From: Liolophura sinensis
Taxonomy: Eukaryota; Mollusca; Polyplacophora; Chitonida; Chitonidae
Length of the DNA: 64,000 bases
Assembly: GCF_032854445.1 (NCBI RefSeq)
Contig: NC_088295.1
Coordinates: forward strand, 16,603,385 to 16,667,384
Direction: 5' to 3'
The position numbers were made by a program, and so were the translations under genes. Positions 10,901-20,500 of the stretch are shown here, one piece after another. The notes under the pieces are model-generated. The model was not told the origin of the DNA and searched no databases. It worked only from the letters and a program-made list of their open reading frames with translations. The first letter of the stretch is position 1. Each line of letters opens with the position of its first letter.

Positions 10901-13900
10901 TCCAGGATCAATCCTTAATCGAGTCACACCTAAGACTTTAAAAGAGGAAGTTGTAACTTCCTCGCTTGGCGTTCAGCATGAAGGGGATAGTGCAACGACT
11001 GGTTGACCCGTATCAGTATAATGGCTCGGGCGGGGCGCCTTACTTGCCTTCGGTAAGTCGTCTCAGTGAAGCAGCACTAAATAAAAGAGCGGTGGAAATC
11101 CGTCCTGCAACAAGGAGGCACATTACATGTACGTGCACCATAAGGATTCCTTCGTCGTCATATGACTGAAAAATTGTTGAGTACGACATTAAACCCCAGA
11201 CACTCACTCACTAACTCACTCTGCATACATATGTAAGGCCAGGCCAATTTCAGGCAAAAATAAATTTGTGCAAAATGCAGACTGTTTCAGCAATTGCTCC
11301 TGTTTAAACATATTTATGTGATAAGCAAGCCTTGAAAAAAAAGAAAAATCATCTGAAACATTAAAATTGGATATTTTCAATTTATTTTTTTTTAATTCCA
11401 TTTTTTGTAATTTTTAGGGTTGGCATGCCCATAGAGATAAATTTGGTTTTGCCTAAACTACAGTTATGCCTGACATGCGCTGAAGTTTAACGCTTTTATT
11501 TTTCTTATAATAATATATTATACTGTATTATTGACAGTGTCGCAAGACAGTTACCATGGCAATGCTGACTGCTTTGTGTGTGTCATAATCAAGCGTGAAG
11601 ACGGGGCAGTAAAGTCACAGCATAGCCAGATGTCTGTGACCCGAGGGCTTGATGTGGTAGACTGTACCGAAGCTACAAGTGGAAACAATAGTCATATGTT
11701 TAATGACATAAATTGTCCACAACTTTCCGGGAAGCCAAGACTGTTTTTCATTCAGGTATAAGTTAAACTTACTTGTTATTTATTTAAGCGGTTTTAGTGT
11801 GAGTCTGGACTAAGTTTATTTATTTATTTGATTGGTGTTTTATCCTGTACTAGAATATATCACTTACACAACAGCAGCCAGCATAATGGTGAGAGGAAAA
11901 AGGAGCAGAGCGTTGGAAACCCACGACCATCCACAGCTTGCTGATAGACCTTCCCATGTATGGCCAGAGAGGAATCCAGCATGAGCTGGGCTTGAACTCA
12001 TAGCGATTGGTGAGAGGCTCCTTTGTCATTGCGTCATGTTGGCATGCAAACCATGGAGGCCACGGAAGCCCCTTCTGGACAGATGCGATATACAGGGTAA
12101 TTAAGGTGCATCAGTACTGGGTGGACAATCAGTACCATTATTAGGTAGAATAGGAGTAAGATGTTATGTACTGAATATAGCTGCTTGGTAATCAGTACTG
12201 GGTGGACAATCAGTACCATTATTAGGTAGAATAGGAGTAAGATGTTGTGCACTGAACATAGCAACTTGGTAATCAGTACTGGGTTGACAAGCAGTACCAG
12301 TATTAGGTAGAACAGCAGTATGATGTTGTGTACTGAATATAGCCACTTGGTGATCAGTACTGGGTGGACAAGCAGTTCAAGTATTAGGTAGAACAGCAGT
12401 ATGATGTTGTGTACTGAATATAGCCACTTGGTGATCAGTACTGGGTGGACAATCAGTACCAGTATTAGGTAGAATAGGAGTAAGATGTTGTGTACTGAAT
12501 ATAGCAACTTGGTAATCAGTACTGAGTGGACAATCAGTACCATTATTAGGTAGAACAGCAGTGTTATGTTGTGTACTGAATATAGCCACTTGGTAATCAG
12601 TACTGGGTGGACAATCAGTACCATTATTAGGTAGAACAGCAGTGTTATGTTGTGTACTGAATATAGCCACTTGGTGATCAGTACTGGGTGGACAATCAGT
12701 ACCAGTATTAGGTAGAACAGCAGTGTTATGTTGTGTACTGAATATAGCCACTTGGTGATCAGTACTGGGTGGACAATCAGTACCAGTATTAGGTAGAACA
12801 GCAGTGTTATGTTGTGTACTGAATATAGCCACTTGGTGATCAGTACTGGGTGGACATTCAGTACCAGTATTAGGTAGAATAGCAGTATGATGTTGTGTAC
12901 TGAATATAACCTCTTGGTAATCAGTACTGGGTGGACAGTCAGTATCAGTATTAGATAGAACAGCAGTAAGATGTTGTGTACTGAATATAGCAACTTGGTA
13001 ATCAGTACTGAGTGGACAGTCAGTACCAGTATTACACAGAACAGCAGTGTTATGTTGTGTACTGAATATAGCCACTTGGTAATCAGTACTGGGTGGACAA
13101 TCAGTACCAGTATAAGGTAAAATAGGAGTAAGATGTTGTGTACTGAATATAGCAACTTGGTAATCAGTACTGGGTGGACAATCAGTACCAGTATTAGGTA
13201 GAACAGCAGTAATATGTTGCATACTGAATATAGCCCCTTGGTAATCAGTACTGGGTGGACAATCAGTACCAGTATTAGGTAGAACAGCAGTGTTATGTTG
13301 TGTACTGAATATAGCCACTTGGTAATCAGTACTGGGTGGACAATCAGTACCAGTATTAGGTAGAACAGCAGTGTTATGTTGTGTACTGAATATAGCCACT
13401 TGGTGATCAGTACTGGGTGGACAATCAGTACCAGTATTAGGTAGAACAGCAGTGTTATGTTGTGTACTGAATATAGCCACTTGGTGATCAGTACTGGGTG
13501 GACAATCAGTACCAGTACTAGGTAGAACAGCAGTGTTATGTTGTGTACTGAATATAGCAACTCAGTGGACAAGCAGTACAAGTCTTAGGTGGAACAGCGG
13601 TATGATGTTGTGTACTGAATAGATCACATGGTGAACAGTACTGTTATGTTCTGTATGGGGTAAGTTAGTTGTGGATGAACCGAAACATGTGGTTTAACTG
13701 TGATATAGTGTTGATGGCAAGTATGGTGTTCAGTACTAGTTAACAAGCCAACAGTGTAGTTGCCAATGCTGTGTGAGAAAGTGGTTATGTCGTGAAGACT
13801 CGGTCTGGTGTTCAGTGCTGTATGGATCAGTAATGTGTTGTTCAGCAGTGGGTGGGTCAGTGGTCTGGTGTTCAGCACTGGGTGTGTCAGTGGTCTGGTT

Positions 13901-16900
13901 TTCAGCGCTGGGTGGGTCAGCAGTCTGGTGTTCAGCACTGGGTACGTTAGTAGTCTGGTGTTCAGTGCTGGATGGATCAGTAGTCTGGTGTTCAGCACTC
14001 AGTGGATCAGTAGTCTGGTGTTCAGCACTGGGTGGGTCAGTAGTCCAGTGTACAGTGCTGGTTGGGCCACTAGTCTGGTGTTCAGCACTAGGTGTGTCAG
14101 TTCTCTGGTGTTCAGTGCTGGATTAGTCAGTAATCTGTTTTTCAGCACTAGGTGGGTCAATAGTGTGGTGTTCAGCACTGGGTCGGTCAGCAGTCTGGTG
14201 TTCAGCACTATGTGGGTCAGTAGTGCAGTGTTCAGCACTAGGTGGGTCAGTAGTCTAGTGTTCAGCACTAGGTGTGTCAGTGGTGTGGAGTTCAACACTG
14301 GGTGTGTCAGTGGTCTGGTGTTCAGCACTGGTTGGGTCAGCAGTCTGGTGTTCAGCACTGGAAGGGTCAGTAGTCTAGTGGTTAGTAATCTGTTGTTCAG
14401 CACTAGGTGGGTCAATAGTGTGGTGTTCAGCACTGGGTGTGTCAGTAGTCTGGTTTTCAATGCTGTATGGATCAGTAATGTGTTGTTCAGGAGTGGGTGG
14501 GTCAGCAGTCTTTTGTTCAGCACTGGATGGGTCAGTAGTCTAGCGTTCAGCACTGTGTGGTTAGTAATCTGGTGTTCAACACTACATGGTCAGTAATGTA
14601 TTGTTCAGCAGTGGGTGGGTCAGTAGTCAGGTGTTCAGCACTGGGTGTGTCAGTGGTCTAGTGGTCAGCACTGGGTGTGTCAGTGGTCTGGTGTTCAGCA
14701 CTGGGTGGGTCAGTAGTCTGGTGTTGAGCACTGTGTGGGTCAGTAGTGTGGTGTTCAGAACTGGGTGGGTCAGTAGTGTGGTGTTCAGAACTGGGTGGGT
14801 CAGTAGTGTGGTGTTCAGCACTGGGTGTGTCAGTAGTCTAGCGTTCAGTGCTGGATTAGTCAGTAATCTGTTGTTCAGCACTAGGTGGGTCAATAGTGTG
14901 GTGTTCAGCACTAGGTGGGTCAGTAGTTTAGTGTTCAGAAGTAGGTGTGTCAGTGTTGTGGAGTTCAGCACTAGGTGTGTCCGTAGTCTAGTGTTCAGTG
15001 CTGGATTAGTCAGTAATCTGTTGTTCAGCACTAGGTGGGTCAATAGTGTGGTGTTCAGCACAATGTGGGCCAGTAGTCTAGTGTTCAGCAGTAGGTGTGT
15101 CAGTGTTGTGGAGTTCAGCACTGGGTGTGTCAGTGGTCTGGTGTTCAGCACTGGGTGGGTCAGCAGTCTGGTGTTCAGCGCTGGTGGGTCAGTAGTCTAG
15201 TGTTCAGCACTGTGTGGTTAGTAATCTGTTGTTCAACACTAGGTGGTCAGTAATGTATTGTTCAGCAGTGGGTGGGTCAGTAGTATGGTGTTCAGCACTG
15301 GGTGTGTCAGTGGTCTGGTGTTCAGCACTAGGTGGGTCAGTAGTCTAGTGTTCAGCACTGGGTGGGTCAGTAGTCTGGTGTTGAGCACTGTGTGGGTCAG
15401 TAGTGTGGTGTTCAGCACTGGATGGGTCAGTATTCTAGTGGTTAGTAATCTGTTGTTCAGCACTGGGTTTGTCAGTAGTCTTGAGTTCAGTGCTGGGTGT
15501 GTCAGTAGTCTGGTGTTCAGCACTGGGTGTGTCAGTAGTCTGGTGTTCAGCACTGTGTGGTTAGTAATCTGTTGTTCAACACTAGGTGGTCAGTAATGTG
15601 TTGTTCAGCACTGGGTGGGTCAGTAGTCTGGTGTTCAGCACTGGGTGTGGCAGTGGTCTGGTGTTCAGCACTGGGCGTGTCAGTGGTCTGGCGTTCAGCA
15701 CTGGGTACGTTAGTAGTCTAGTGTTCAGTGCTGGATGGATCAGTAGTCTAGTGTTTAGCCCTAGGTGGGTCAGTGGTCCCCTGTTCAGCACTGGAAGGGT
15801 CAGGGGTCAAGTGTTTAGCACTGGGTGGGTCAGTAGTCTGGTGTTCAGGACTGGGTGGGTCAGTAGTCTGGTGTTCAGCCCTAGGTGGGTCAGTGGTCTC
15901 CTCTTCAGCACTGGAAGGGTCAGTAGTCTAGTGTTCAGCATTGGGTGGGTCAGCAGTCTGGTGTTCAGCACTGGGTGGGTCAGTAGTCTAGTGTTCAGCC
16001 TTAGGTGGGTCAGTGGTCTCCTCTTCAGCACTGGAAGGGTCAGTAGCCTAGTGTTCAGCACTGGGTGGGTCAGTAGTCTGGTGTTCAGGACTGGGTGGAT
16101 CAGTAGTCTAGTGTTCAGCACTGGGTGGGTCAGTAGTCTGGTGTTCAGCACTGGGTACGTTAGTATTCTAGTGTTCAGTGCTGGATGGATCAGTAGTCTG
16201 GTGTTCAGCACTCAGTGGATCAGTAGTCTGGTGTTCAGCACTGGGTGGGTCAGTAGTCCAGTGTACAGTGCGGGTTGGGCCAGTAGTCTGGTGTTAAGTG
16301 CTGAATAGATTTAAATCTTTGAATCCATCACCATTTTACTTAGTTGAGAGTTCTGTTTGCCTGAGTTGTTCCTTGTTTATTGTCATGTCTTGGAGGATTT
16401 CTCTTTATATAAGTCTATACAGCTTACAAGTAGAGGAATATCCACGTACCCCAACCAAGGGAGACAACCGAGAACTCAAACTTACTCACAAAAACTGAAA
16501 TCCCAGACCTTTACCTAACATCTGTGGTCCATGTAACAATTTCTTGTATTTCAGACCATTAGTGAGAGCAGCATGTACAGTGATGTCAGAGTACAAGATG
16601 GCCTTGATGAGGTGGATGCTTGTGTTGTCAGACCACCTGCACCAATTCCTCCTATTCAGGAGAAGTGCATGATCAAGACTCTCAGGGATGAGAAACTTTA
16701 CAAAGACTTCTTGTTAATGTATGCTACGTGTCCAGGTAAGTCATGTAGTGCTAGTCTGTGTGGCTAGGGTTTGTGTGTGTTGTAAGTGCTTTATTGTCTG
16801 CGTCATGCCAGTTAAACTGAATGGCCTTTCAAATCTGATAGACGATTGTCCCTTTGATTTACTGATGATTTTCCTTTGATGTGCCAGCTGATGATTTCCC

Positions 16901-17524
16901 TTTGATATGCTAACTGATGATTTCCCTTTGATATGCCAACTGATGATTTCTCTTTGATATGCTAACTGATGATTTCCCTTTCATTTGCCAATTGATGATT
17001 TCCCTTTCATAGACCGACTGATGATTTCCCTTTCATAGACCGGCTGATGATTTCCCTTTCATAGCCCGGCTGATGATTTCCCTTTCATAGACTGACTGAT
17101 CATTTCCCTTTCATATTCTTTAAGTTAACTGATGTTTCATTTTATTAGTATAACTGGTAACTGGTAACTTTCCCTATGATGTGATATCTTATGATTGTCC
17201 TTACCATATAGTGATGGATGATTTTCTCAGTCATTTGATATGGCAACTGATAATTCATTATTTTCCATATGTAGTAACTTCTGGTTGTTCACCTATTGTG
17301 TTTCCATCTAAATAATTTCCCATATTTCTCCAGGAAACGACAGTAATGGAAGAGTATCCAGGTTCACCCAGCTGTTATGCCAGGCACTCACAGAAGCCAG
17401 AGGTCGAAGTTTACTGCGTATGTTGACCTGTGTCTGTGGTCAGATGATCAAGCACAACAGTTCAGTTCCATGTATTTACAGCAAACTGACAAGAGATTTG
17501 GTCTTCAAAAACAAGCAGATATGA
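7889..17524 (+). CDS. Caspase-fold pseudoenzyme (pseudocaspase), six exons
   Basis: Exons: 7889-7907, 9874-9901, 10486-10703, 11538-11755, 16555-16735, 17334-17524; total 855 nt, an unbroken frame of 284 aa. The caspase fold is clear from RYRGLAVVINN, DCFVCVII, GKPRLFFIQ and KDFLLMYATCPG. The enzyme is dead: QACRG is replaced by QTISE (Cys to Ile163), the HG of the catalytic His is replaced by RE (His to Arg108), the R-G-TDVDA Arg is gone and the YSWRN pocket motif is absent. A DEVD-A linker site (179-182) is kept. The start has a strong context (GAAATGG) and an in-frame TGA upstream. Known parallels in role are cFLIP and nematode CSP-3; a regulatory role here is inference. Exon 2 is the least certain part. 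Confidence 0.87.
8868..9212 (+). repeat. 48-bp minisatellite in pseudocaspase intron 1
   Basis: About seven copies of a 48-base unit containing GGCTTAGGAATGCTCTGTTG and CAGACCCTCTGCAGTGTGCC. 48 is a multiple of three, so long open frames arise in two frames by chance. Copies are 90% or more alike by eye. Confidence 0.9.
9874..9901 (+). CDS. Pseudocaspase exon 2 (28 nt, probable)
   Basis: A microexon between GCAGAG and AAAAG|GTAAGA, phase 1 to phase 2, which is exactly what exons 1 and 3 require. It encodes DVYFEHLNKR. Other acceptors a few bases upstream give a stop. It is supported only by phase and splice sites, so another exon could replace it. Confidence 0.5.
10486..10703 (+). CDS. Pseudocaspase exon 3 (N-terminal p20-like)
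   Basis: Acceptor ACTTCAG, donor ACAAAG|GTAAAA, phase 2 to phase 1. Encodes HRYRGLAVVINN, equivalent to the first p20 strand, then QQDADYMAKTLKSLQFKV, ending LSRLLYK. Where active caspases have Arg before GTDVDA, this protein has GSQQDAD, so the S1 Arg is missing. Confidence 0.9.
10851..11220 (+). mobile_element. tRNA-derived SINE with perfect target-site duplication
   Basis: 370 bases flanked by the identical 13-mer CTGCATACATATG at 10838-10850 and 11221-11233. The head looks like a tRNA: GGCCCGGATAGCACAGTTGG contains an A box, and GGATCAATCC is a degraded B box. The body is non-coding (TTGGCGTTCAGCATGAAGGG and on) and the tail is a CACTCACTCACT run. A and B boxes, tail and target duplication fit a pol III SINE moved by a LINE. 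It lies in pseudocaspase intron 3. Confidence 0.92.
11538..11755 (+). CDS. Pseudocaspase exon 4 (catalytic His position lost)
   Basis: Acceptor ATTGACAG, donor TTCAG|GTATAA, phase 1 to 0. Encodes DCFVCVIIKREDGAV: the ungapped alignment with the active neighbour (DCFACAILTHGEEG) puts Arg where the catalytic His should be. It ends GKPRLFFIQ. About 13 residues are inserted between the His and Cys positions compared with the neighbour. Confidence 0.92.
11818..12000 (+). repeat. Dispersed repeat, ATTTATTTGATTGGTGTTTT family, copy in pseudocaspase intron 4
   Basis: Starts TTTATTTATTTGATTGGTG and continues AACAGCAGCCAGCATAATGG, ACCCACGACCATCCACAG and GGGCTTGAACTC. The same ordered blocks recur at least seven times in this window. 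Non-coding; family name not recognised. Confidence 0.75.
12111..13620. repeat. 81-bp minisatellite array in pseudocaspase intron 4
   Basis: About 18 copies of an 81-base unit (for example TCAGTACTGGGTGGACAATC followed by AGTACCAGTATTAGGTAGAA) spaced exactly 81 at 12111, 12192 and 12273. Because 81 is divisible by three, one minus-strand frame stays open for 515 codons as a 27-residue repeat. It lies inside an intron and has no coding support. Confidence 0.93.
13802..16308. repeat. 30-bp minisatellite array with higher-order structure, pseudocaspase intron 4
   Basis: About 83 copies of a 30-base unit such as TGGTCTGGTGTTCAGCACTG plus GGTGGGTCAG. Variant units form blocks: TTAGTAATCTGTTGTTCAGC recurs at intervals, and a block of about 150 bases near 13930-14090 reappears at 16140-16300. 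Open frames on both strands are a by-product of the period. The core AGYACTRGGTGG is shared with the adjacent 81-bp array. Confidence 0.93.
16555..16735 (+). CDS. Pseudocaspase exon 5 (catalytic Cys position lost, DEVD kept)
   Basis: Acceptor TATTTCAG, donor CCAG|GTAAGT, phase 0 to 1. It begins TISESS directly after FFIQ, so the active-site ACRG is gone. The linker keeps GLDEVDACVV, then a Pro-rich stretch and KDFLLMYATCPG of the p10 start. Confidence 0.92.
16857..17118. repeat. 26-bp minisatellite in pseudocaspase intron 5
   Basis: About ten copies of a 26-base unit ACTGATGATTTCCCTTTGAT-ATGCCA. Later copies change to TTTCATAGACCGG. It lies between the Cys-position exon and the p10-like exon. 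Confidence 0.9.
17334..17524 (+). CDS. Pseudocaspase exon 6 (p10-like, stop)
   Basis: Acceptor TTCTCCAG. Encodes GNDSNGRVSRFTQLLCQAL and ends KLTRDLVFKNKQI with TGA at 17522-17524. The SWRN substrate-pocket motif is absent. The IPCITSMLTK-like strand survives as VPCIYSKLTRDL, which secures homology to p10. Confidence 0.9.
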
Positions 17525-20500
17525 ACAAAGACATTTCCTCTTTGCATCTACAACTTTTATATTCCGAACATTAAAAAGGGTTTTATCATGGTATCATAAT
17601 TTCATCTGTCTGTTATTAGATTGGTGCCAGTCGTTTAGCATGTGCAGCTTCCTGTATATTTGTTCTGCTAGTGCAGTTTTCATCTTGACATTTGTCAGTT
17701 TCTGTTTTGTACTTTAATAATGCTGTGTTAACCAGATTGCCCATTTTGCTACATTTCTGCATATCATAAACCAAGAATATATTTGCTCGCTCTTGCATCA
17801 AACTCAGCTGAGTCCAGTGTCTCATAATGAAGTCTACAGTATTGTTTTCATAAATAATTTAGGAAGACACTGACCTCATTGAGGCATTGAGGCAAAAATA
17901 AATAAGTCACATGGTCTGTCTTGAAGCCCTGTGCACGTAAAACAAGCCCCTCCTGTATTAAGCTTTCAACTATGCTACTTGCGATCACAGTGATCTTCGA
18001 ACTGAAATGTACATACATGTATGTTTTCAATGTATCAACTATCTAGATAAAATCTCATCTGTCTTAACTTTACTTGTTCAGAATCTAAATACGATACTTA
18101 GATCTATTATTATAGAAAGCCTTTTCGTAAGGCTACGTCCCTTAACACTCTTGCACACGTGCATTGTTAAGACCAAACAGGGTACGGGAAAGGGGCCATC
18201 ACCCACTCTCTGGTTTGTTCTCTGTACATGTGTGTATGGGTTCCAGCCAGCAGGAGGGCAGTTAGGGGTCAGCAATGGGCCATCTCCCAGTACTCTACTT
18301 CTGTTGGCTGGAACAGCACTGTTGGATTGGTTGTGTTGTTGCTTTTTGTATGTATGAATGTATGTAGCTTGACTTTTCAAACTACATGACACCTTATCTT
18401 GCTTGATAAGCTGATTTTTTACTGGACTCAGAAGCTTGTATCCTGTATATTGTTTGCTGGCTGAAGGCTTTGGAGAAGAACAGTTTCATTATAAATTGAC
18501 TGAGCTACTTTCACTAAATAAAGATATTATACCCTACCAAAAACTCAATCTTCATAAAATAAACTATGGGAGAAAAAACAACAATAAACAGATAGAAATA
18601 CATCTCAATGTACACATTTATTTGTAATCTGCAATATGGTTTTATTCTCATCGTCTTTATATAATGTACATATACAGGAACTTCATAACAACTGACTGGA
18701 CTATGTATTATGCAGAGAAGCCCAGAGAAGCACCTGTTTTTCACAACCCTTTTTTCTAACAGCCAGTTACCAATGAATTCACTAAAATTACACCTTCCAA
18801 ATCTGAGGCATTAGCTTACCTGAAAAGTATAAACAGGGGATCCTTGTAGATATATAAAGAAAAAATAAACAATCAAGGTGCATATAGAGCTGCAATGGGG
18901 GCCATTATGCAGATTTCTGTGTTGCAAGAAAATACACAGTACTATTGTAGGTCCATATAAATGGGAAAAGCCGACCATTCACAAATTTAACAGAACCAAA
19001 CCAAAAATAAATTCTGCAATACAAAAACAGTGTAGTTTGCCACCATTAAACAAAAATTCAGACTTTTAAAAACAAATCAAATTATTCAAAGCTTTGTGTT
19101 AATTATTAAGAGTTTATTATTGAGGAATTGCATGGTGGTGTATGTTTATATAACCACAGTATACCAGGGAGATAGTGGCTTAACACCGCCACAACAAGGG
19201 AGATAATCCAGAGACTTAACTACATGACATTACATGAACAATCCAAACAGTCAAGAGACGTCTCACAACAATTAGAATTTATTCCTGTTTTATGTCAGCA
19301 GAAGGCTTTCTGGCAAAGAGAGATGTAGAACTGAATAAACAACAGAGCTGTTACATATGAGTTAAGAAACAAATCATTATGCTGTATGAAGATATTTGAT
19401 AGTATTAAAGCTACATACATTTGGTGTACAAAATTAAAATTTGTTTAAAAAGTTTCATTTAAAAAAAAAAAATGCAAACATCACTGGAACCTGAGAGACA
19501 AATTGTTCAATACTGTGAAACTAATGGTAATACACTAAAATAACAACATCTACGACATTGTGTAACATGAGAGCAACACTTAAAGCTGTTAGAAATATTT
19601 GTTGGGACTATGATAAAGTGCTCAAGAACAAATCCAGTTTCAAGAATGGAAAGGATGTTTTAAGTTCTTTTTCGTTTTGTCAGTCAAAAATATCATTAAC
19701 CACCGACTTGTACAAAATTATAAAAGAAAAACTTTTTCCGCAAAATAGTTCACATTTCTTTAAAGCATACTAAAGAGAATACATGTGTCAAAGATTTCCA
19801 AGTTAATTTCATTACCCCATGGCTTCCATGGTAACAGTATGCCAGGAAAACTGATCACCATAAAAGAGGACACAAAGCATACTGATATGAAAATTGGTAA
19901 TGATTTGTAAATTAAAATATCATAGCCTGTAGTATAATTGGGATTTGTTTTTAATATCATAAAAATACTTGTATGAACTCATCATATGGGTATAGGCCCA
20001 AATCTAGGCTTTACTTAACTTTAAACATTTCAGCACTATCAGATATCATTTTAACCCTCCCCAAGCTAGTTTGTGAAATATGCAGGATATTTTCAAATTG
20101 CTACTAAGATGCATGTGTATTTATATACAGCATATTTTATATACCAGTGAAATCACACATTTACATCATAACCATACACATTTTGACCAATCACATTGCG
20201 GATAATTTTCACAACCAGACATTACAAACCAGCATCATGCATTTATGCCCAATGAGAATCAGCTTTGATACAAACCTACCAATCACGACCAAACCATCAT
20301 AGGCAACATCACCAAACCCATGTGAAAGACAAAGCAGGTGAAAGTAGTCCAACTTTTAGACTATAGTCCACATACAACTATACCATATTCATGGTAAACA
20401 GTGGTATGCTTTACCACGACAAATTCAAAAATCTTTCTACACTTAACAACATATCAGCTGTCTAGCTTCTCACAGCTCACAGTACCCTGCGTTATCCATT

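Noticed and set aside
10851..10925. Functional tRNA gene
   Set aside because: The A box is good, but the B box is degraded, the cloverleaf cannot be completed, and the segment is the head of a SINE with target duplications.
11552..11572. HG in YHGNADCF of the pseudocaspase as the catalytic His-Gly
   Set aside because: It lies before the DCFVCV strand, 13 residues N-terminal to the catalytic His position; ungapped alignment puts Arg-Glu there.
12034..13581. 515-codon minus-strand open frame with 27-residue repeats, a candidate membrane repeat protein
   Set aside because: It is a by-product of an 81-bp minisatellite whose period is a multiple of three, open in more than one frame, and inside a pseudocaspase intron.
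13802..16308. Repeat proteins on both strands from the 30-bp array
   Set aside because: Both strands and several frames are open at once, as expected for a 10-codon period; there is no start context, splice or domain support.
8868..17118. CRISPR-like regular arrays
   Set aside because: Units are tandem without unique spacers and the genome is animal; they are minisatellites.
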